From Peptococcaceae bacterium (GTDB taxonomy: Bacteria; Bacillota; Peptococcia; DRI-13; UBA5745), in assembly GCA_031264885.1 (NCBI GenBank), contig JAISDM010000155.1:1-19093 (forward strand): a DNA stretch of 19,093 nt, in the 5' to 3' direction. The notes beneath the pieces were generated by a model. That model had not been told where the DNA came from and ran no database searches. It worked only from the letters and a program-made list of their open reading frames with translations. Each line of letters opens with the position of its first letter. Positions within the stretch are counted from its first letter, which is position 1. A program made the translations under genes and the position numbers. Of the stretch, positions 15,234 to 19,093 are shown one piece after another.

Positions 15234-16613
15234 ATGATTTATGATACCATAGCGGCTGTCACTACCGCGCCTGGCAAGGCGGCCGTGGGCATTGTCCGGC
15301 TGTCCGGGCCGGACGCTTTCAGTATAGCGGATCAGATTTTTTCGGGAAAGAGCGGCGTTTCTGTCTTCGATCAGAGGAATTACGCCTTGGCTTATGGGCG
15401 CGCGGTGGACGGGGGCCGGACGGTGGATGAGGTTTTGCTGCTTAAAATGCAGTCTCCCCGCAGTTTTACCGGGGAGGATGTGGCGGAGATTCAAGCCCAC
15501 GGGGGGAGCGTCGTCTTAAATCGGATTTTGAGGGCGGCCATAAAAAAAGGCGCGCGTTTGGCGGAACCGGGTGAGTTTTCCAAGAGGGCTTTTATTCACG
15601 GGAAGATGGACTTGGTTCAGGCGGAAGCTATGGCGGATTTGATTCAGGCGGATCATGAGCTGTTGGCGGAGACGGCGGCGGATCAGATGTCTGGCGCGTT
15701 GACGGATATCGTCGAAGCTATGGCGGATAAGCTGCTGGATTGGACGGCGATGCTGGAAGCCTCCATCGATTATCCGGAGGAGGAGCTGGAGAATCAGGAG
15801 AATGATCAATGGCGCGAAGGGCTTTTGGCGATGTGTTCGGAGATGGACGGGCTGCTTCTGAGTTTGGACCGGGGCAAGATCATCCGGCAGGGATTGAGGG
15901 TGGTTCTGGCCGGCAAGCCCAATGTGGGTAAGTCCAGTATTATGAACGCGCTGCTTGACGAGGAAAGGGCCATTGTGACGCATATTCCGGGAACCACCCG
16001 GGACACGCTGGAAGAAAGCGTGTTGATCGAAGGGGCGCCGATTGTCTTGGTCGATACGGCGGGACTGGGCGAGACGGAGGATCCGGTGGAGCGAATCGGG
16101 ATCGAACGCGCCCGGCGGGCTATGGAAGGCGCGGACTTGGTCCTGTATGTTCTGGAGGTCAACAAGGAGATAGATCGGGAGATCCTGGGAGAGATCAAAG
16201 CGCTGGACCCAGACAAAACGGTGATTCTCCTCAATAAAATGGATTTAAAACCGGAACTGGAATGGGAACGGACGCTCTGTTACCTGACGTGGGGATGGGA
16301 TCAGCTGCGGGTGTCGGCGCTGAAGGGAGAGGGATTGGACCGGGTGGCGCGGTGTCTGAGGGACCGGTTTCTGGCGGGGACTCAGAATGAGAACGGCCCG
16401 GCCTGTTTGATCAACGCCAGGCACGGCGCCGCGCTGGCAAAGGCGAAGGAGGCCCTGGTTCACGCTCTGGCCGCCCTGGATGGGGGGATCCCGTTGGATA
16501 TGATTTCCATCGATCTGAGGCAGGCGTGGATGAGTTTGGGCGAAATGACGGGCAGCGTGTCTGATGAGGATATCATCGACCGGATTTTTTCTAAATTTTG
16601 TTTGGGGAAGTAG
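15234..16613 (+). CDS. mnmE: tRNA uridine-5-carboxymethylaminomethyl GTPase MnmE (TrmE)
   Basis: GTPase that works with MnmG to modify the wobble U34 of certain tRNAs. The 459 residues show the N-terminal tetrahydrofolate-binding domain (about 1-118), a helical domain, and an inserted G domain: G1 GKPNVGKS (227-234), G2 TT in GTTRD (253-257), G3 DTAG (274-277) and G4 NKMD (334-337). The C-terminus CLGK (456-459) is the (C/V)(I/L)GK motif whose cysteine is needed for modification. After G3 the sequence is LGETED, where most homologs have an Arg before the Glu (LRE/IRE); E280 is kept. GAGG lies 7 bases before the ATG. mnmG, usually next, is absent. Confidence 0.96.
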   Translation: MIYDTIAAVTTAPGKAAVGIVRLSGPDAFSIADQIFSGKSGVSVFDQRNYALAYGRAVDGGRTVDEVLLLKMQSPRSFTGEDVAEIQAHGGSVVLNRILRAAIKKGARLAEPGEFSKRAFIHGKMDLVQAEAMADLIQADHELLAETAADQMSGALTDIVEAMADKLLDWTAMLEASIDYPEEELENQENDQWREGLLAMCSEMDGLLLSLDRGKIIRQGLRVVLAGKPNVGKSSIMNALLDEERAIVTHIPGTTRDTLEESVLIEGAPIVLVDTAGLGETEDPVERIGIERARRAMEGADLVLYVLEVNKEIDREILGEIKALDPDKTVILLNKMDLKPELEWERTLCYLTWGWDQLRVSALKGEGLDRVARCLRDRFLAGTQNENGPACLINARHGAALAKAKEALVHALAALDGGIPLDMISIDLRQAWMSLGEMTGSVSDEDIIDRIFSKFCLGK

Positions 16614-16621
16614 AGGAAGGT

Positions 16622-17344
16622 ATGGGCGAAGAGGCCGCGCTGAGGGAAGCGGAAAGAAGAGGGATCATCGTTACGGATGGGATGCGGATTCAGCTGGAAC
16701 GGTATCTGGAGATGATTCTGAGTCAGAACGCGCGTGTTAATCTGACCCGGATTCTGGATCCGGATGAGATATGGATCAAGCATTTTTATGATTCTTGGGC
16801 GCTGGCCGCGGTTCCGGACTGGAACGGGGCGGGCCGGCTGGTGGATGTGGGGAGCGGCGCCGGTTTTCCGGGGATTCCGATTAAAATACTCTATCCTGAT
16901 TTGGAAGTGGTTCTGCTGGATTCCATGGGGAAGCGGGTCGAGTTTTTGCGTTATGTCATCGAGGCCCTTGATTTGAAGGGGATCCGGACCGCGCGCGGGC
17001 GGGCGGAGGAGCTGGCCCGGGGGTTGGACTACAGGGAATCTTTCGATTGGGTGGTCTCCAGGGCGGTGGCGGATTTAAGCGTATTGGCGGAATACTGCCT
17101 GCCCTTTGCCTCTTTGGGCGGATGGTTTGCCGCGTACAAGGGGCCGGATCCGCGGGATGAGATCGTCGGCGCGGGGTTTGCCATAGAATCTCTGGGCGGG
17201 CGGCTGCGGCATTGTTATGATTGTGCTTTGCCGCTGGGGTACGGGGAACGGAATTTGGTCGCCATACGGAAAGAGGAGAGATCCCCCGGCGAATATCCGA
17301 GGAAATCCGGTATTCCCGCAAAAAAACCTTTAAGGGGTCATTAA
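16622..17344 (+). CDS. rsmG: 16S rRNA (guanine527-N7) methyltransferase RsmG (GidB)
   Basis: Methylates G527 of 16S rRNA using S-adenosylmethionine; loss of this family commonly gives low-level streptomycin resistance. The 240 residues include the Rossmann SAM-binding motif VDVGSGAGFPGIPIK and the catalytic-region SRAVADLSVL. I start at ATG 16622, with GAGG 5 bases upstream, rather than at a TTG at 16598 that lies inside mnmE. It begins 8 bases after mnmE, implying co-transcription and possible coupling. The stop codon falls inside a short tandem repeat (17332-17370). Confidence 0.95.
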   Translation: MGEEAALREAERRGIIVTDGMRIQLERYLEMILSQNARVNLTRILDPDEIWIKHFYDSWALAAVPDWNGAGRLVDVGSGAGFPGIPIKILYPDLEVVLLDSMGKRVEFLRYVIEALDLKGIRTARGRAEELARGLDYRESFDWVVSRAVADLSVLAEYCLPFASLGGWFAAYKGPDPRDEIVGAGFAIESLGGRLRHCYDCALPLGYGERNLVAIRKEERSPGEYPRKSGIPAKKPLRGH

Positions 17345-17370
17345 TTTTATGAAGGGCCATTAATTTTATA
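17332..17370 (+). repeat. Two-copy tandem repeat across the rsmG stop
   Basis: AAGGGGTCATTAATTTTATG (17332-17351) is followed directly by AAGGGCCATTAATTTTATA (17352-17370). The first copy contains the rsmG stop codon. The second runs into a perfect 12-base AT palindrome, ATTTTATAAAAT (17363-17374). The AT-rich stretch continues to about 17430 and is the likely site of any noc promoter, but I see no clear -35/-10 pair. Confidence 0.7.
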
Positions 17371-17455
17371 AAATCAGGCAGGAGAAAGTCAATCAAAAAA
17401 GAATTTTAGTATTATATTTTTTTAGGAAAAAAGGCGGAAGGGGAGGGCGAAGTTT

Positions 17456-18334
17456 TTGCCTAAGGACACATTTTCGAGATTTTTTGGCATGAATAAGTCT
17501 GCGTCGGACGAGAAACAGGAAAAAGTGATGGACATCGAGCTGGGGCAAATTCGGCCTAATCCGTATCAGCCTAGAAAGCACTTTGATCAAGGTCAGTTGG
17601 AGGATTTGACGAAATCCATTCTGGAGATGGGCGTGATTCAGCCGATCACCGTTCGCAGGACGGCCGATTATTATGAAATCGTGGCGGGGGAGCGCCGCTA
17701 CCGGGCTTCGCTGAACGCGGGCCTGGCGACGATCCCCGCGGTGGTCCGCGAATTTACGGATATGGAGGTCGCGCAGATTGCCCTAGTAGAGAATCTTCAG
17801 CGGGCGGATTTGAACTATTTTGAAGAGGCGGAAGGGTACCGGCGGCTGATCGACGATTTTACCATGACCCAGGAAGAGGTGGCCGCCCGTGTGGGGAAGA
17901 GTCAATCCACCATAGCGAATAAGCTGAGGATCTTGAGGATTGATCCCGAGGTGCGTGAGAACATTATGGTGGAGCTTCTGACGGAGCGTCATGTGCGGGC
18001 CTTACTGAAGCTCCGTGATTCCGCCTCGCAGATGAAGGTGCTTAAAGAGATTTATGAGCAGGATATGAATGTGCGTCAAACGGAGATATTGATTGAGGAT
18101 ATGCTGACGACCGACGAAACGGGGCCGGCGGACGACGAGGACGTGCTGGCCGGCATGACGTCGAAAAACAGACAGAAGATCATTCGTGTGATCAAGGACA
18201 TACGCATCTATTTGAATTCGATCAAAGCCGCGGTTCAAACCATAGAGGAAGCGGGGATCCAGGTAAAGATGGCGGAGAAAAATTTCGATGATCATGTGGA
18301 GATATTGATTCACATTCCGAAAACCAAGAGATAA
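17456..18334 (+). CDS. noc: Nucleoid occlusion protein Noc (ParB family)
   Basis: ParB-like CTP-dependent clamp that spreads from specific sites, tethers DNA to the membrane and keeps FtsZ away from the nucleoid. The N-terminus MPKDTFSRFFGMNK resembles the Noc membrane-targeting amphipathic helix (FSRFFG). CTP-binding motifs are GERRYRA (78-84) and ENLQR (112-116). The helix-turn-helix region spans about 136-180. The four positions that separate Noc from ParB specificity read Q150, K156, R161 and R178. Noc has Gln, Lys, Lys, Arg; ParB has Arg, Thr-like, Ala-like, Gly. So three match Noc exactly and one conservatively. The start is TTG 17456, with GGGAGGG 8 bases upstream. The 292 residues are normal. 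ParB itself remains a less likely alternative. Confidence 0.9.
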   Translation: MPKDTFSRFFGMNKSASDEKQEKVMDIELGQIRPNPYQPRKHFDQGQLEDLTKSILEMGVIQPITVRRTADYYEIVAGERRYRASLNAGLATIPAVVREFTDMEVAQIALVENLQRADLNYFEEAEGYRRLIDDFTMTQEEVAARVGKSQSTIANKLRILRIDPEVRENIMVELLTERHVRALLKLRDSASQMKVLKEIYEQDMNVRQTEILIEDMLTTDETGPADDEDVLAGMTSKNRQKIIRVIKDIRIYLNSIKAAVQTIEEAGIQVKMAEKNFDDHVEILIHIPKTKR

Positions 18335-18337
18335 AAA

Positions 18338-18367
18338 GGCAATTTGTTTCACGTGAAACAAATTGCC
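18338..18367. promoter_or_regulatory. parS: parS centromere site inside a 30-base perfect palindrome
   Basis: TGTTTCACGTGAAACA at 18345-18360 matches the chromosomal parS consensus (TGTTNCACGTGAAACA). The dyad extends a further 7 bases on each side (GGCAATT/AATTGCC), making a perfect 30-base palindrome that begins 3 bases after the noc stop. ParB (Spo0J) binds such sites to load SMC and segregate origins. On the minus strand the palindrome is followed by five T residues, so it could also stop antisense transcription into noc. It is the only parS I found by eye in the window. Confidence 0.92.
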
Positions 18368-18370
18368 GCA

Positions 18371-18630
18371 AGGGCGGCATTCTGCCGCCCGGGGTTGTCC
18401 GGAAACGGGACGGGGCACGGCATGCCGTGCCCCCACGGGGGGAACCGGGGGCGAATCACCGCAGGGCGTTAGGGGAAATAGACGCGGGGCGTCCGCCGAC
18501 GCCCCCTACGGACGCATTATTCACGGCGCCGTAGGGGCGGATGGCAATCCGCCCGTTTGTTTCCGGACGGTCACGGGCGGCAATACATACGCGTTATTCA
18601 CGGTCCCGTAGGGGCGGCATTTTGCCGCCC
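18371..18630. repeat. Cluster of GC-rich palindromic (REP-like) units
   Basis: Five short perfect hairpins occupy a gene-free stretch. GGGCGGCA/TGCCGCCC is at 18372-18390 and again at 18612-18630. A 22-base palindrome is at 18412-18433. GGGGCGTC/GACGCCCC is at 18486-18505, and GGGCGGAT/ATCCGCCC at 18535-18554. Two units share the context TTATTCACGG-nnCCGTAGGGGCGG (from 18519 and 18596). The 18486 unit has the same GTAGGGG lead-in on the opposite strand. The pattern fits dispersed palindromic repeats of the REP/BIME kind. Open frames across it are products of the repeats. Confidence 0.8.
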
Positions 18631-18631
18631 T

Positions 18632-18749
18632 AGACTGTCCGAAAACGTCAAAAATCGCATCGTTAACACAATATATAGCGTGTCGTTTCAACCGAATGAC
18701 CCCATATATTGTGTGTTGGCAATATTCAGGGTGCGTTTTCGGACAGTCT
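18632..18749. repeat. 118-base element with terminal and nested inverted repeats (MITE-like)
   Basis: AGACTGTCCGAAAACG (18632-18647) and its exact complement CGTTTTCGGACAGTCT (18734-18749) form 16-base terminal inverted repeats. A second, inner pair, ACACAATATAT (18666-18676) and ATATATTGTGT (18704-18714), is nested inside. No coding potential is evident. The size, terminal repeats and intergenic position suggest a miniature mobile element; a large RNA or DNA hairpin is an alternative. I could not identify a convincing target duplication. Confidence 0.6.
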
Positions 18750-18766
18750 GGCCCGTTTTTGATAGA

Positions 18767-18786
18767 CGCGAATCTCGCGGTTTTTT
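18767..18786 (+). terminator. Short terminator-like hairpin
   Basis: CGCGA (18767-18771) pairs with TCGCG (18775-18779) around a 3-base loop, followed by GG and TTTTTT (18781-18786). The stem is short but GC-rich and the T-run is good. It would separate anything transcribed from noc from the downstream ABC gene. Confidence 0.4.
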
Positions 18787-18798
18787 CAAGAAACAGGC

Positions 18799-18834
18799 TT
18801 GATCATCGCGTTCTGTTTTAATACAATATGAGTT
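18799..18834 (+). promoter_or_regulatory. Predicted promoter for the ABC transporter gene
   Basis: TTGATC (18799-18804; 4 of 6) and TACAAT (18822-18827; 5 of 6) are separated by 17 bases. Transcription would start near 18834, about 40 bases before the proposed ATG. It lies just after a terminator-like hairpin, as expected for the start of a new unit. Confidence 0.6.
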
Positions 18835-18874
18835 GTCCTCCGCCGTCCGAATTCAGATGAAAGCGAGAAGCTCT

Positions 18875-19093
18875 ATGATCCGATTAAACGGCATACACAA
18901 AACCTTCAGGGTCTTCAAGCGCGGCGCCGGATTTGGGCGGGCGGTGAAGGCCCTCGTATCCAGGGAATACGAGACGGTCCACGCCCTCAACGATGTGAGT
19001 TTTACCGTGAACGACGGTGAAACGGTGGGCTACATAGGCCCGAACGGCGCGGGAAAAAGCACGACCATCAAGATCATGTGCGGTGTGCTGACG
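18875..19093 (+). CDS. ABC-2-type transporter ATP-binding protein (5' part, runs off window)
   Basis: Only 73 codons are present. They read as the N-terminus of an ABC ATPase: the first beta strand MIRLNGIHKTF, then a charged insertion, then ETVHALNDVSFTV and Walker A GPNGAGKST (55-63). The long insertion before the ALNDVSF strand, containing REYE, resembles the COG4586-type ATPases, which normally pair with two ABC-2 permeases encoded downstream. The substrate is unknown. I start at ATG 18875; an in-frame ATG at 18857 would add six residues, and neither has a strong ribosome site. It occupies the place where soj/parB often lie in Bacillota and does not belong to the conserved origin cluster. 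Confidence 0.85.
   Translation, partial: MIRLNGIHKTFRVFKRGAGFGRAVKALVSREYETVHALNDVSFTVNDGETVGYIGPNGAGKSTTIKIMCGVLT

Noticed and set aside
18371..18630. CRISPR array
   Set aside because: The repeated units are hairpins of different sequence with irregular spacing and orientation; there are no uniform repeats and spacers, and no cas genes.
18363..18802. Two open frames (18363-18611 and 18557-18802) in the gap after noc
   Set aside because: Both are made of palindromic repeat units and inverted repeats, have no ribosome sites and no recognisable protein features.

Overview
This window is the replication-origin region of a bacterial chromosome, almost certainly from a Bacillota (Firmicutes) member of clostridial type with middling-to-high GC. 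The evidence is the gene order dnaA-dnaN-recF-gyrB-gyrA on one side of the origin and rpmH-rnpA-yidD-yidC-jag-mnmE-rsmG-noc on the other, the strong AGGAGG-type ribosome binding sites, and a Noc protein whose N-terminal helix resembles that of Bacillus. I cannot fix the genus from sequence alone.

Layout. The left two thirds (133-12483) are on the minus strand and read away from the origin: dnaA, dnaN, recF, gyrB, gyrA, then ackA, serA and serS. Apart from the 216-base dnaA-dnaN gap, spacing is only 11-46 bases, so this looks like one long operon of replication genes with acetate kinase and serine metabolism at its distal end. The dnaA-dnaN gap (10939-11154) holds oriC: two perfect and several degenerate DnaA boxes, plus a box pair, GC cluster and AT-rich trio series that resemble the known strand-opening element of Bacillus subtilis. 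A divergent promoter region (12484-12693) drives dnaA leftward and rpmH rightward.

The right arm (12694-18334) is on the plus strand: ribosomal protein L34, the RNase P protein, YidD, the YidC membrane insertase, Jag/KhpB, the tRNA-modification GTPase MnmE, the 16S methyltransferase RsmG, and Noc. An intrinsic-terminator-like hairpin separates jag from mnmE, and an attenuator-like hairpin lies between rpmH and rnpA.

The last 760 bases leave the conserved core. A perfect parS site sits at the centre of a 30-base palindrome just after noc. A roughly 380-base gene-free cluster of GC-rich palindromes and nested inverted repeats follows (REP- or MITE-like). Then come a promoter and the first 73 codons of an ABC-2-type transporter ATPase that runs off the window.

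Taken together the genes cover origin firing (DnaA, DnaN), supercoiling (GyrAB), gap repair (RecF), and coordination of division with the nucleoid (Noc), alongside ribosome, RNase P and membrane-insertion functions. The parts that depart from the usual layout are the parS beside a Noc-type (not ParB-type) protein with no soj/parB visible, the missing mnmG, rlbA and remB, the ackA-serA-serS tail, and the repeat cluster. I found no unknown multi-gene system; the most informative signals are non-coding.
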